Positions 1 to 9,064 are shown, counted from the stretch's first letter. The stretch: 64,000 bases of DNA from Butyricimonas muris (GCF_046365375.1 NZ_JBKEIT010000013.1:1-64000); one strand, 5' to 3'. The notes: generated from the sequence alone by a model not told the origin. Translations and numbers: made by a program.

Positions 1-246
1 TCTCTCTCGAAAGCGGGTGCAAAGATAAGCGAAGAAATTCCCTTTTTCCAAATTTTCTGACCAGTATTTTTAAAGTTTTTTACAAAACACTAGACATCAA
101 AGCCTTGAAGAAACACACGAGTGGACATCTCTTGATTCTACACCATCTATCACACACGGTTTTATAGTCAATATGTAGTTTCCTGAAATTGGTTTACTCG
201 ATTTGATATTCAATAAATTAAAAAATGTAGTATTGTTGTAATCTAC
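1..246. other. Intergenic margin left of the IS element
   Basis: Apart from the promoter-like element at 20-52, I see no convincing coding frame or RNA gene here. The stretch is AT-rich and ends where the left inverted repeat of the IS element starts (247). Confidence 0.5.
20..52 (-). promoter_or_regulatory. Bacteroidetes-type promoter pointing out of the window to the left
   Basis: On the minus strand a TTTG (49-52) is followed, after 21 bases, by TATCTTTG (20-27). This fits the Bacteroidetes housekeeping promoter pattern TTTG-N19-21-TAnnTTTG. The sequence just downstream (GCACCCGCTTTC) resembles what I recall next to some Bacteroides rRNA promoters, so an rRNA operon may lie beyond the left edge. 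The promoter match is seen; the target is a guess. Confidence 0.4.
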
Positions 247-298
247 TGTTACAAGTTTACTTTAAATAAATGATACTTCCTATCAAAGGTTTACTTTC

Positions 299-336
299 TT
301 TTCCTTCTCCCGGGGAATTCCCCGGGAGAAGGAAAA
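299..336. terminator. 38-bp perfect palindrome just after the transposase stop
   Basis: Positions 299-336 are perfectly self-complementary around CCCGGGGAATTCCCCGGG, starting 11 bp beyond the orfB stop and inside the IS. On the minus strand the stem is flanked by A and T runs, so it can act as a transcription terminator or block read-through. A perfect palindrome with no loop could also be a recombination or cruciform site. Confidence 0.55.
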
Positions 337-346
337 ATCGCCCGGC

Positions 347-1183
347 TCAAAACATTACCCTGGCAAATTTTTTCATTTTGTCCTTGTAGGCTTGCTCCGG
401 CACTTGACAACAAACGGCCAGGTGTGGTCTTTTCTTGTTGTATATTTCAATCACCCTCTTGACGTGTTTCCTGGCGTCATGAATATCCTTCAACGGGATA
501 TCGTTCAACCATTCTCTCTTTAAAATCCCGTTCACCCTCTCGGCGATAGCGTTATCGTATGGAGAGCCGTCCTGGGTCACGCTGACACGTATCCCGTGCA
601 ATTTCAATATCCCCGTGTACAAGGCCGAACAATATTGACCGCCCCTGTCAGAATGATGGATCAAGTCCTTGAAAGAGCCGTGTTCTCCGGTCTCTAGGGC
701 ATGGTACAAGGCTTTCACCGGACCAGACGAATCCAGAGTCGGGTGTACATCCCAGCCCATGATCCGCCTCGAGTAAGCGTCCGTCACCAGGGAAAGGTAA
801 ACAAAACCTTTGCCCGTCGACAGGTAAGTGATATCGCTAACCCATACTTGGTTAGAGCGCTCGACTCGAGTGCCTTTCACCAGGTTCGGGTACTGGTGAC
901 GCCACGCGCGGGAATCCGTGGTAATGACGCGATACTTCTTCATTTTTACCATCAAGTCATGCCGGTGAAGCAAACGGGAAAGCCAATCACGACCAACCAT
1001 CAAACCGTTACCCGTTAGCATCCGCCACAACTTCAGAACCCCCAAACGAGGCAAATCACGACGGATCTCTTCAACAATGGAAAGAACGTAACGTTCACGT
1101 TCTTCCTCGTCGTTACTCGAGCGAAGGCTCTTGTAATAAGCCTGCTTGCTGTAACCTAGCGAGTTGCACAGGTATGCTGTCAT
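347..1183 (-). CDS. IS3-family transposase OrfB (DDE integrase core)
   Basis: This 278-residue protein carries the catalytic part of the IS transposase. The N-terminal third has the HTH_21-type region (around LGVLKLWRML). The retroviral-integrase-like core follows, with the DDE residues visible in VWVSDITYL, HHSDRGGQY and ERVNGILKREW. Its ATG overlaps the orfA stop as ATGA (1180-1183), and its frame is -1 to orfA. The frame stays open upstream through a run of nine A (minus strand, 1244-1252), so it is probably made mainly as an OrfAB fusion by -1 slippage. The ATGA overlap could also allow separate re-initiation. Length and motifs are normal for IS150-like OrfB; no damage is seen. Confidence 0.92.
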   Translation of the reverse strand: MTAYLCNSLGYSKQAYYKSLRSSNDEEERERYVLSIVEEIRRDLPRLGVLKLWRMLTGNGLMVGRDWLSRLLHRHDLMVKMKKYRVITTDSRAWRHQYPNLVKGTRVERSNQVWVSDITYLSTGKGFVYLSLVTDAYSRRIMGWDVHPTLDSSGPVKALYHALETGEHGSFKDLIHHSDRGGQYCSALYTGILKLHGIRVSVTQDGSPYDNAIAERVNGILKREWLNDIPLKDIHDARKHVKRVIEIYNKKRPHLAVCCQVPEQAYKDKMKKFARVMF

Positions 1184-1608
1184 CGCTTTGCCCTCCCGAG
1201 CTTTTTGGCGGTCACTAATCCCGCTAATAACATCTCCTCGTGGTTTTTTTTTACATCCACGTGAAGACGGTCTTTAGCTAACTCAAGCATCAGCTCGTAA
1301 GCTTCTACAAGTACCTTTTGTTTCTCTAACTCCTCGCGTAAGTGTTCCAGTTCTTGAACTTCCTTGTCTGTCATTGATAATAAAGTTTTAGGATCATGCA
1401 CTGGTAAAGATAAGCGTTTATAACTTGCTTCCGACATCACTCGGGGTTTATATTTAGTCAACCATCCATGGAAGGTAGAAGAACTGACATCATACTTGCT
1501 TAAAACCTCCGCGTAATCTAGTTCCTCGATCAAACGATCACGAACTGCCGACAATTTTACCCGAACGGGGAAATGACGATGTTTGATAATTTTTGCTAAT
1601 TCTGACAT
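1180..1608 (-). CDS. IS3-family transposase OrfA (helix-turn-helix)
   Basis: This 142-residue protein is the DNA-binding half of the transposase. Its N-terminal helix-turn-helix (around LDYAEVLSKYDVSSSTFHGW) would recognise the inverted repeats, and a long acidic/basic helix (about residues 78-120) is a likely leucine-zipper-type oligomerisation segment. Near the 3' end the codons for DVKKN contain A9, a slippery run typical of IS3 programmed -1 frameshifting. The -1 frame has no stop from there to orfB. The start is the ATG at 1608, just inside the inverted repeat at 1622-1641, leaving only a few bases for a promoter inside the element. Confidence 0.88.
   Translation of the reverse strand: MSELAKIIKHRHFPVRVKLSAVRDRLIEELDYAEVLSKYDVSSSTFHGWLTKYKPRVMSEASYKRLSLPVHDPKTLLSMTDKEVQELEHLREELEKQKVLVEAYELMLELAKDRLHVDVKKNHEEMLLAGLVTAKKLGRAKR
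1244..1252 (-). promoter_or_regulatory. A9 slippery run, probable programmed -1 frameshift site
   Basis: Nine T on the plus strand give A9 on the coding strand near the end of orfA. OrfB lies in the -1 frame and is open without a stop from this run to its ATG, so one -1 slip yields an OrfA-OrfB fusion. A-rich slippery sites serve this purpose in IS3-family elements. I did not identify a stimulatory structure downstream. Confidence 0.6.
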
Positions 1609-1641
1609 TGGTTTACTATGGTTTACAGTAAACTTTTTTCA

Positions 1642-1919
1642 GGGTAATACAAGACCATATTCCCAACGAATACTCCCTCTCTCACGTTTCCCCCTCGTGG
1701 CACTCTCGTTTCAAAGACCTTCGGGAAGGTTTTTGAAACGAGTTTGAAAGGAGTTTAAAAGGACTTTGTTCCCTGTCTTCTCCGGAATTACTCCCTGTCT
1801 TTACCGGGAATCTATCTCATCAATAAATTGACAAACAAAACACTACATCAAAATCGACAAACCTTCCACCGGAGCCCGCCGATAAACTTATCCACGAGAC
1901 CGGTGAATATTAAATAAAC
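1642..1919. other. Intergenic stretch with a 38-bp interrupted palindrome (1705-1742)
   Basis: No coding frame is supported between the IS end and the LytTR gene. Positions 1705-1742 form a long near-perfect inverted repeat: the outer arms are CTCGTTTCAAA and TTTGAAACGAG, with GACCTTC/GAAGGTT inside and a GG centre. It lies about 180 bp beyond the LytTR stop and could be that gene's terminator, although no clear T-run follows. Nothing else stands out. Confidence 0.45.
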
Positions 1920-2327
1920 CTACTCCTCGTCCCCCGTTCTCGGGTTCTCCCGGGAAGTATCCAATATATTAAAACAAGACAAAACGTTTGCCCGGTAATA
2001 ATCACCCATCGGGATCCATCTATCCCGGGCACGCAAGGAATTGCCCGCCCACGTGTCGACATAACGCAGGTTCAATATAAAACCCCGATGCACACGAACA
2101 AGATAAGCGTCCGGCAGTTGCCGTTCCACGGCACCCAAACGACATGCCACTGTAACACGGGATTTATCTTCAAAATAAAAATAACAATAATTACCCGATG
2201 CCTCGATACAGAGGATATCGGCATAAAAATATTTCTTGTAATACCCGTCTTGACGAATAAACAAGCCATCAGCCACCAGCGGTGACAAGCGTGAAGGTGC
2301 GATTACACCCGATAAATTTGTTTTCAT
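1920..2327 (-). CDS. Stand-alone LytTR-domain DNA-binding regulator
   Basis: The product (135 residues from the ATG at 2327) consists almost wholly of a LytTR DNA-binding domain. After a short N-terminal arm come the typical features: DILCIEASGNYCYFYFEDKS, the basic stretch around CRLGAVERQLP, and YLVRVHRGFILNLRYV, the strand/loop that enters the major groove in this family. No receiver or membrane domain is present, so activity is not controlled by a fused phosphorylation domain. An in-frame TTG lies two codons upstream, but the ATG is the better start. The gene is transcribed alone, toward the IS element. Target genes cannot be inferred; small LytTR proteins in Bacteroidetes are often orphan regulators. 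Confidence 0.85.
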   Translation of the reverse strand: MKTNLSGVIAPSRLSPLVADGLFIRQDGYYKKYFYADILCIEASGNYCYFYFEDKSRVTVACRLGAVERQLPDAYLVRVHRGFILNLRYVDTWAGNSLRARDRWIPMGDYYRANVLSCFNILDTSRENPRTGDEE

Positions 2328-2465
2328 TGACAATTAATTTTATGCCTCATGAAATATTTACCGACGGGCACGAGATTAACTTGTATACAGTGAATAATTG
2401 TCAAATCGACATTTATTACACGGGATGAAACGCCTTTTCCCTCCATTAATACAAAAATACGAAAC

Positions 2466-2498
2466 AAGAGGGAGCCGATTTGTGTTCAACTCCCTCTT
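2466..2498 (-). terminator. Probable terminator of nutrient locus 1
   Basis: Perfect 9-bp arms (AAGAGGGAG at 2466-2474 and its complement at 2490-2498) with a 15-base loop lie about 120 bp beyond the last gene of locus 1. A T-rich stretch (TTGTTTCGTATTTTTG) follows on the minus strand. Confidence 0.5.
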
Positions 2499-2620
2499 TA
2501 TTCTCATCAAGATAATATTATCTCAATTCTTATTTTTGTTAATTTTCAACCTGTGAAACTTCTTATTCTTTGCGCATGTAACTATAAACCACTCACGCAC
2601 GTTTTGATATTTTGCCAAAT

Positions 2621-3139
2621 TCAATTCAACCAAGGTGTTTTATCATCCGTCACGATAACAGTAAATGCGTCTTCAACAACATCACTCCCTGATACATTCG
2701 CCACTCGAAAAGACAAGACATATTCACCAAGCGGTATTTTCGTGTACAAAGGTATCTCCAATCTTCCTTCTCCCACGATAACCAATTCTTCTTTCAACAC
2801 CTCTGCATTCGCTTTTTCCCCCTTTACTTTTACACTTTCCAATGTCACGAGTAACGGACGAGCCCCTTCCACTGTTCCTCCATAAAATCCCAGTGAAACC
2901 CACGGCGCATTATTTTTTATCCTCGATTTATAAGGATAAGTAGGTGGATCCCAAGGTGCACTACCCGGTTTCATAGTTAATGTATCATCAAGTGTTAACC
3001 CAGATATTACAGTCATTGAATTCAACGGATACTCCATAGCAGAAACGTCCAAATAACTAACATCTTCATCATGACATCCAACCGCAATTCCCAATAATGT
3101 CATTAAAAAACCAATTACTAATATTTTTCTCATAACCAT
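2621..3139 (-). CDS. Small SusCD-associated lipoprotein of unknown function
   Basis: This is a 172-residue predicted lipoprotein; the lipobox LGIAVGC places the acylated Cys at residue 22, followed by acidic residues that in Bacteroidetes favour export to the cell surface. The ATG follows the upstream TGA after a single base, so it is translationally coupled to the FAS1-like gene; a second ATG two codons on would also serve. The C-terminal half alternates hydrophobic and polar residues and ends in a beta-rich segment (around IPLGEYVLSFRVANV), suggesting an Ig-like beta-sandwich. I do not recognise the family. As the last gene of a SusCD operon it is likely an accessory subunit that binds or presents the substrate. 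Confidence 0.7.
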   Translation of the reverse strand: MVMRKILVIGFLMTLLGIAVGCHDEDVSYLDVSAMEYPLNSMTVISGLTLDDTLTMKPGSAPWDPPTYPYKSRIKNNAPWVSLGFYGGTVEGARPLLVTLESVKVKGEKANAEVLKEELVIVGEGRLEIPLYTKIPLGEYVLSFRVANVSGSDVVEDAFTVIVTDDKTPWLN

Positions 3140-3140
3140 A

Positions 3141-3758
3141 TCAATTTATATCAGTACCTATTTTATGTGAGTCATCCAAAGAATGTAGCATCCCGTTTTT
3201 CACTTTAATACCGGAAGAAGCGATATAGGCTTTTTGCCCATTATCTTTCATAACCAATTCCAAAGAGGTTATCATCACGTTAGGATTGTCTTGGAATGGT
3301 GTTTTAACAGAATAAAACCACACGGGATTATTCGCCGCCGCAACAAGATTCACGCCACCATCGCCGGTTTCTGACGTCTTCTCCGGAACATCTTCACGCT
3401 CATATACTTTATTAAAGACATAACGCAATATAACTTTTCTACACAATGCGGCATCAATTTCCTCCACTTCCCGGTATTCATGATCCCACATCCAACGTCT
3501 AATCGTATTATCTACCGGTCCTAGAAACATGATCTCTTTATAATCAGATTCTTCCCCATTAAACATCGATTTTAAGCCAGCTCTATCAACCATCTGTTTT
3601 ACTAAAGACCAATTATAGGAATCTGTCTGGAAATATTCATACATTGTTTTTTCCTCGTGTGTTTTCGATAGCCCTGTATCAATAAATCCATAATCCGTTC
3701 CACAAGATGTAACGATAAAACCAAGCAAAACAATTGCTATACTATATATTCTTTTCAT
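3141..3758 (-). CDS. Fasciclin (FAS1)-like surface lipoprotein
   Basis: This 205-residue lipoprotein has its lipobox at IVTSC (Cys19). The rest fits one divergent FAS1 domain: an N-terminal helix (TMYEYFQTD...WSLVKQMVDRAGL), the first conserved block around IMFLGPVDNTIRRW, a central helix (LCRKVILRYVF) and the second block near the end (SSGIKVKNGMLHSLDD). FAS1 domains commonly mediate adhesion or binding. The gene lies 15 bp after SusD and directly before a small lipoprotein, so it is part of the surface complex of locus 1. It occupies the place where the other three loci carry metallopeptidase-like proteins. The FAS1 assignment is fairly strong, the role is inferred. Confidence 0.75.
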   Translation of the reverse strand: MKRIYSIAIVLLGFIVTSCGTDYGFIDTGLSKTHEEKTMYEYFQTDSYNWSLVKQMVDRAGLKSMFNGEESDYKEIMFLGPVDNTIRRWMWDHEYREVEEIDAALCRKVILRYVFNKVYEREDVPEKTSETGDGGVNLVAAANNPVWFYSVKTPFQDNPNVMITSLELVMKDNGQKAYIASSGIKVKNGMLHSLDDSHKIGTDIN

Positions 3759-3773
3759 CAGCGTAACGTTTAA

Positions 3774-5423
3774 TTAAAATTTCTTACTATACCAGTACTT
3801 GTTAGGCATCATTAACTTGTTATATTCCGAAGCATCCCTATCAATAGGCAAATACAATGCACCATCTTTCACCTCCTGCTCTGTCAAAATACGGAAATTA
3901 GCGGGCAATTCCGTTTTATAATATCCTTTATTTCGCATAATATCAAAGAAACGATGGTTCTCGTAGATTAACTCTCTTTCTCTCTCTTGGAATATAGCGT
4001 ATTGTAACCCCTTGGCATCATTTGCTGCCGGATACGCATCTGCTTTTGCACGTGACCGGATACGATTCAAATCCGCGATTGCCTCGTCCGTTTTTCCCAA
4101 GAAATTTCGTACCTCAGCTCTTAAAAGAAGAATATCGGAATAACGCCATAATATTTTATTACAATCCATATTCACGTATTTTTCCGGTTGATTCGGATCA
4201 TCTGTATATATAAATTCTTTATTAAACTTTTTCACGTATGCTCGATTAACAGCCACCTCCGGTAATCCCCCTACAACCTGCGTCATAACCCATCCCGGGA
4301 AAGGTTCATACACCTCAATACGAGCCGGTTCATCCGGCCAGGTAAAGGTTGCCTCCGGATCATAATGTTCTACATCAAAATAAGCAACCTTCCGTTCATC
4401 CGCAGTATTCTCTCCGTACAAATCGTTTATTAATTTACAGCTAACACTAATATCAATCCGATCTCCTTCATAAGAACCATACTTATAAGGATACCCCCAT
4501 GCACTCGCACCCACGTAAAAATCTTCTCCCGGCATAGTTTGTGTATATTTCGTGTTGAATTCCAACTCTAAAATAGCCTCTTCTCCATAACGAGAATTCA
4601 ACGTATTTTTCTGCAAATTCTCTATTGTTGAAGCTAAGTTGACATACCCTGCTAATTCTCCATTCGCATCAACAAGCATCGAAGCGTATTTCTCCGAAGC
4701 TTCCCAATACTCTTTCGACTTGTCTGGAGTAATTCCTTCTTCCACTGCAGCTCTCCACGCGTAAAGGTGTGCTAATAAAGCTGCCGCACTCTCTTTATTA
4801 CCATATTGCCGATTGTCCATTTGCGTTCCATCAGCATATTTCAAATCCCGATATCTTGGCAAATACTGAAAGGCCCGTAACGCATTGCGAGTTGCTTCTT
4901 CCAACAAATCGTGATTGGAACTCTTTGCCACTTGCGGAGCTTCATAATCATTATTTACAACAACCGGAGCTTCCCCCCAACAACGAGCAAGGTCAAAATA
5001 ACACATCCCTTTCAAAAAAGCGGCTTGCCCCCAAAAATAGTTTTTAGCCTCTTCGGTCCAATTTGATTTCACGTTATATTCCACGATATTGGCATACCCG
5101 ATAGTAGCATAATGTCCTCCCCAATATCCCGTATTCATCATCTCGTTATCCCACAAATGCGCTTTAGCATCCACGTAACTAGCAGGTCCCCCGAAACCCG
5201 CTACCGCTCCATTACAATACGCCCCGGCTTTTTCTTGTATTTTCAATTTTGTAAATGTCCCTTGAAAACAAGCCTGAGCATTGGAAAGTACGGCTTCCAT
5301 CTCTTCCGGTGTTTCCATGGCATTCGTGTAGGTTACTGCATTTTCCGGTGTCAAATCGATAAAACTATCGCAACCGGTAAAGCTTGCCACACACAATCCT
5401 AATATTATTAATTTTTTCATCAT
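3774..5423 (-). CDS. SusD/RagB-family nutrient-binding lipoprotein, locus 1
   Basis: This 549-residue outer-membrane lipoprotein has a lipobox ending at Cys18 (SFTGC). Family hallmarks are visible: N-terminal DLTPENAVTYTNAMETPEE, helical TPR-like segments (around YFWGQAAFLKGMCYFDLARC), and the C-terminal SusD motif with YSDILLLRAEVRNFLG, ADLNRIRSRA and ERERELIYENHRFFDIMR. SusD proteins cap the SusC barrel from outside and capture the ligand. The gene follows SusC by 6 bp, so the two are certainly co-transcribed. The start is one of two adjacent ATG codons. The substrate cannot be read from the sequence; no carbohydrate-active enzyme gene is nearby. Confidence 0.95.
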   Translation of the reverse strand: MMKKLIILGLCVASFTGCDSFIDLTPENAVTYTNAMETPEEMEAVLSNAQACFQGTFTKLKIQEKAGAYCNGAVAGFGGPASYVDAKAHLWDNEMMNTGYWGGHYATIGYANIVEYNVKSNWTEEAKNYFWGQAAFLKGMCYFDLARCWGEAPVVVNNDYEAPQVAKSSNHDLLEEATRNALRAFQYLPRYRDLKYADGTQMDNRQYGNKESAAALLAHLYAWRAAVEEGITPDKSKEYWEASEKYASMLVDANGELAGYVNLASTIENLQKNTLNSRYGEEAILELEFNTKYTQTMPGEDFYVGASAWGYPYKYGSYEGDRIDISVSCKLINDLYGENTADERKVAYFDVEHYDPEATFTWPDEPARIEVYEPFPGWVMTQVVGGLPEVAVNRAYVKKFNKEFIYTDDPNQPEKYVNMDCNKILWRYSDILLLRAEVRNFLGKTDEAIADLNRIRSRAKADAYPAANDAKGLQYAIFQERERELIYENHRFFDIMRNKGYYKTELPANFRILTEQEVKDGALYLPIDRDASEYNKLMMPNKYWYSKKF

Positions 5424-5429
5424 ATCCTA

Positions 5430-8400
5430 TTAAAAGTTTACAGTTAAACCTAAAGTTAACTTACGAGCCAACGGATAAGCCCGATAATTATCAATACCGG
5501 TAAATATACTCACGACTTCTGGGTCCTCACCGGAATAACCCGTGATAGTAAATAGATTCTCCCCGGTAAAGAATACCCGAACATTATCCAATTTTATCTT
5601 TCGACACCACTCTCTCGGCACGTTATAACCAATAGTTAATTGCTTCAACTTCACGTAATTTACCGTTTCCACCTGACTAGACAAAACCCCTCCTATCAGA
5701 CTAAATTGTAACATCGTCGCATCAAAATAGGATAATTGCGGATAAATCCCTTTTATCGCAGCATCTCCCGGTTTTTCCCAGAAACGTACATCATCAAGAT
5801 CTACGTAAAGATTTGAACCGCCAATAACCTCTTTCGGGTCCATTGAATCAGAACGATACATACAAGCAATCTTTCTTCCGAACGAGTAATTCAACAACAC
5901 GTTTAAATCCCAATTCTTCCAACGTACCTCATGAGCCCAGCCACCATATATTTTCGGCAATGTTTGTCCCATATTACGTTTATCCCGATAGTCGGCAATT
6001 CCGTCTCCGTTCATATCAACCACTTCCTTCATTCCAACGCCGAAAGGATATTTATTATCTGCCAAATACATCGTGTATTTTTCACCATTAGGCGTATAGT
6101 ATGTCGGAATCTCCGATTCATGTTCATAGACTTTCCCATGCACGAATGCCCACAAATTATATAACGGTTTACCTAACATATGGTGAGGAATCCCGTTCGT
6201 TAATCCCACGTCTTTACCATCAAAAGTCTTTTTCAAACGATTCCAGTTACGGGAAGCATTAAAACGTGTTCTCCAACTCCAGTTTTCTCCACGAATAATA
6301 TCCCCGACCACTTCAATCTCAAGTCCCTCGTTGGAAATATCATTAGCATTCACCCATCGATTTTCATACAAATAAATCGTTTTGGGGATCTTGGAATTAG
6401 CAATCACTCCCGTGGACCAACGATAATAATAATCTATTTTAAATTTTAACCTATAATCGAAGAAATCCATATCTAAGCCGAAATCGTATTGATCATGTTT
6501 CACCCATTTCAACTCACGATTAATCATCCCTCCGTTCTTCAGCGCATTATCATCTATATTCATCAACGGACGCCCAAGAAATTCTCCTCCGGGAATCATC
6601 AAACCATGCGCCCGATAGGCGTCAGGAAATATTTCTCCCGATTTCCCATACGATACTCTAAATTTTCCATAACTCAGCCACCATGCCCAATCCAAGAATT
6701 TTTCCTCTGAAAAGGCCCAACCTAAAGCTACTGCAGGAAAATTCGCATATTTATTTTTATCACCAAAAACCGAAGAACCATCCTGACGGAATGTAAACTC
6801 TGTCAAATAACGTTGCTTATAGTTATAAGCAACACGCGCAAACCAACTCACCATTGAAGTTTCTTCGAAATCAGACCGAGCGTGTTGAAGTATTTTATCT
6901 CCATCGCCAACCGTCATATTAGCCGCCGGTAACTCAGGAAATCCCTCGTAGATGTAATGAATTTTATCACTTGCACCACCTCTTCCTTGTCCAAAATTAA
7001 AATTCCCCGTGTTTTTCTGGAAAGAAAGCCCCGCTAACAAATCAATATTATGAGATTCATTAAATGATCTTTTATAACTAAGTAAATTTTCATTCAACAC
7101 GGACAGACGTCTTTCTATTTCAGATTTAGAAGTGTTCAATCCATACTTATCTAATTTCCTCGGTAAAAATAAATTCAATGTGGCAAGACTAAAGCTGGCC
7201 GAGCCATTCAAACTCAAACGTAAACCGGGAAGAATATCATAATTTAAAACAAGCGAAGCCTTCAAATCAAACGATTCGTTCTTCTCCGATTGCTCGTTGA
7301 TCGTTTCCAACAACTTTTCTTCTATCCAACCACCACCCGGCAGAAATGATGATGTTTTTGTCGGATCCACCGGCATCTTTTCAATCTTTTGAGCAGATTT
7401 CATTCCTCCGGTTGCATCTCCTCGTTGTCGAGACATATAAGTCAAAGAAATCCGAGAATCTACCAAGAAATTTCTCACCGGTTGAACATTCAAGTTCGTC
7501 AAAAGATTTACACGGGTAAAATCACTACCATACCCGATCCCTTTTTCATCGTAAACTCCCGCACCTATCAAATATTGTGTTCTAGCGCTTCCTCCACTTG
7601 CTTGAATATTCGCATTTAAGACTTTTCCGGTTCGAAACGCATACTTAAACCAGTTTGTGGCATTATTATAAAACGGATTCAAACTATCTTGTATTACACT
7701 AAATACAGGATTTTGTCCTTCTTGAATTCCTACTAAAGATTTATGCCAAAAACCGTCGTACACTGCCCCATAACTATAAAGGCCATAGGCTTCCTGCAAA
7801 TTGTGCGGAAATTTATAAATCCCGGTTACAGGATCCTGATAAGGCCTCGTCTGGTTTCTCAACGCCGTTAACGCATAATCTCGTACTGCACGTCCCGCTG
7901 TTTGCTCAGGAGTCGAAGGCAATTGAGACCAAGAATAGGACACATTCGCTGAAAATTTAGCTTCCCCTTCACGCCCTTTTTTCGTGGTAATCAGAATAAC
8001 CCCTCGACCTGCTCGAGAACCATAGATTGCGGCAGAGGCTGCGTCTTTCAAAACTTCAATAGATTCAATGGTAGCCGGGTCAATAGCGGAAAGAGTATTC
8101 GTACCCGTTACCGGCGAGGTAAATCCCTGCATAGGAATACCATCCACCACGTACAAAGGTTCCCCGTAATCACCCAACGAAAGTGAATTTTGGTCTATCA
8201 ATGAATTATAACCGCGAATAGCAACAATAGCCCCACCCCCACCGGGAGCTCCGGACATATTCGTGATTTCTACTCCCGCCATACGTCCTTGAAGAAGAGA
8301 CTCCAAACTGGAAGAGGGTATTTCCTTTATTTCATCCCCTTTCACGCTGGAAACCGAACCGATCATCTCTCTCTTTTTACGTTCACCATACGCAACAACC

Positions 8401-9029
8401 GTCACTTCATCCAACCCTGCCACATCTTCTTCCATCTTAACAACCAGCTCTTTACCAGATTCAAAATTCACCTTTTTTGTTTTAAAACCGATAAAAGACA
8501 AAGAAAGAACTCCTTTCTCCACCGGAATCACTGCATTGAATGCCCCTTGGTTATCTGACACAAAACCAACTTTAGTACCATCCAACATAATTGTCACTCC
8601 AGGCAAAGGTTGTCCCTTCATATCAACAACCTTACCTTTTACACGGAATTCATTCATTGACACCGTCCTATTTTTTATAATGACATGGTTTTCCACGACA
8701 TTAAAATCAAAACGGGTCTTTTCCAAACATTTGGTGAGAACTTGTTCCAATGTAGCGTCCTTGAAAGATTCGGTAATCTTCACGGTTTCATTTTTCACGT
8801 TCTCACTGTTGTACGTGAAGGTATAGTCGCTGTTTTTCCCTAAATAATCCAGCACTTCCGTCAACGAAGCGTCCTTAAAATTCACCGTGAACTTCGGGAC
8901 GGCTTGCGCCACGGTTATTCCCACGTTTCCTATGACAAGCAAAGACAATAACGCAAGGAATTGTCTTAAAAACCTGTCATTCCTAAAAATCCGCTCTTTT
9001 AAAGAGCAATGAATCGGTTTTTTTTTCAT
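5430..9029 (-). CDS. SusC/RagA TonB-dependent transporter with STN domain, locus 1
   Basis: This 1199-residue outer-membrane transporter has an N-terminal signal sequence (hydrophobic stretch about residues 22-42, ending near VAQA). It is followed by an STN signalling domain (about 47-122), a carboxypeptidase-regulatory-like beta domain (about 127-212; GKVVDMKGQPLPGVTIMLDG), the TonB box/plug (LDEVTVVAYG; plug to about 350, with YVVDGIPM and VLKDAASAAIYGSRAGRGVI) and the beta-barrel to the C-terminal NF. The STN domain links transport to the FecR/FecI pair encoded just upstream. It pairs with the SusD gene 6 bp downstream. A hairpin lies between FecR and this gene (9065-9096). Confidence 0.96.
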   Translation of the reverse strand: MKKKPIHCSLKERIFRNDRFLRQFLALLSLLVIGNVGITVAQAVPKFTVNFKDASLTEVLDYLGKNSDYTFTYNSENVKNETVKITESFKDATLEQVLTKCLEKTRFDFNVVENHVIIKNRTVSMNEFRVKGKVVDMKGQPLPGVTIMLDGTKVGFVSDNQGAFNAVIPVEKGVLSLSFIGFKTKKVNFESGKELVVKMEEDVAGLDEVTVVAYGERKKREMIGSVSSVKGDEIKEIPSSSLESLLQGRMAGVEITNMSGAPGGGGAIVAIRGYNSLIDQNSLSLGDYGEPLYVVDGIPMQGFTSPVTGTNTLSAIDPATIESIEVLKDAASAAIYGSRAGRGVILITTKKGREGEAKFSANVSYSWSQLPSTPEQTAGRAVRDYALTALRNQTRPYQDPVTGIYKFPHNLQEAYGLYSYGAVYDGFWHKSLVGIQEGQNPVFSVIQDSLNPFYNNATNWFKYAFRTGKVLNANIQASGGSARTQYLIGAGVYDEKGIGYGSDFTRVNLLTNLNVQPVRNFLVDSRISLTYMSRQRGDATGGMKSAQKIEKMPVDPTKTSSFLPGGGWIEEKLLETINEQSEKNESFDLKASLVLNYDILPGLRLSLNGSASFSLATLNLFLPRKLDKYGLNTSKSEIERRLSVLNENLLSYKRSFNESHNIDLLAGLSFQKNTGNFNFGQGRGGASDKIHYIYEGFPELPAANMTVGDGDKILQHARSDFEETSMVSWFARVAYNYKQRYLTEFTFRQDGSSVFGDKNKYANFPAVALGWAFSEEKFLDWAWWLSYGKFRVSYGKSGEIFPDAYRAHGLMIPGGEFLGRPLMNIDDNALKNGGMINRELKWVKHDQYDFGLDMDFFDYRLKFKIDYYYRWSTGVIANSKIPKTIYLYENRWVNANDISNEGLEIEVVGDIIRGENWSWRTRFNASRNWNRLKKTFDGKDVGLTNGIPHHMLGKPLYNLWAFVHGKVYEHESEIPTYYTPNGEKYTMYLADNKYPFGVGMKEVVDMNGDGIADYRDKRNMGQTLPKIYGGWAHEVRWKNWDLNVLLNYSFGRKIACMYRSDSMDPKEVIGGSNLYVDLDDVRFWEKPGDAAIKGIYPQLSYFDATMLQFSLIGGVLSSQVETVNYVKLKQLTIGYNVPREWCRKIKLDNVRVFFTGENLFTITGYSGEDPEVVSIFTGIDNYRAYPLARKLTLGLTVNF

Positions 9030-9064
9030 AGATTTGTGTTTTTAACTTGAAATTTAAGTATGAG

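Larger units (their letters stand above)
247..1641 (-). mobile_element. IS3-family insertion sequence (about 1.4 kb)
   Basis: Two consecutive transposase frames, orfA and orfB, lie between imperfect terminal inverted repeats: 247-266 and the complement of 1622-1641 agree at 16 of 20 positions, share the core AAGTTTACT, and give the element TG...CA ends. Size and two-frame layout fit IS3 (IS150-like) elements. I see no matching 3-5 bp target duplication (TAC before, GGG after), so the ends could be slightly misplaced or the insertion old. Both frames are open, so the element could be active. Confidence 0.8.

Noticed and set aside
244..1645. Target-site duplication of the IS element
   Set aside because: The 3-5 bases on each side (CTAC before, GGGT after) do not match.
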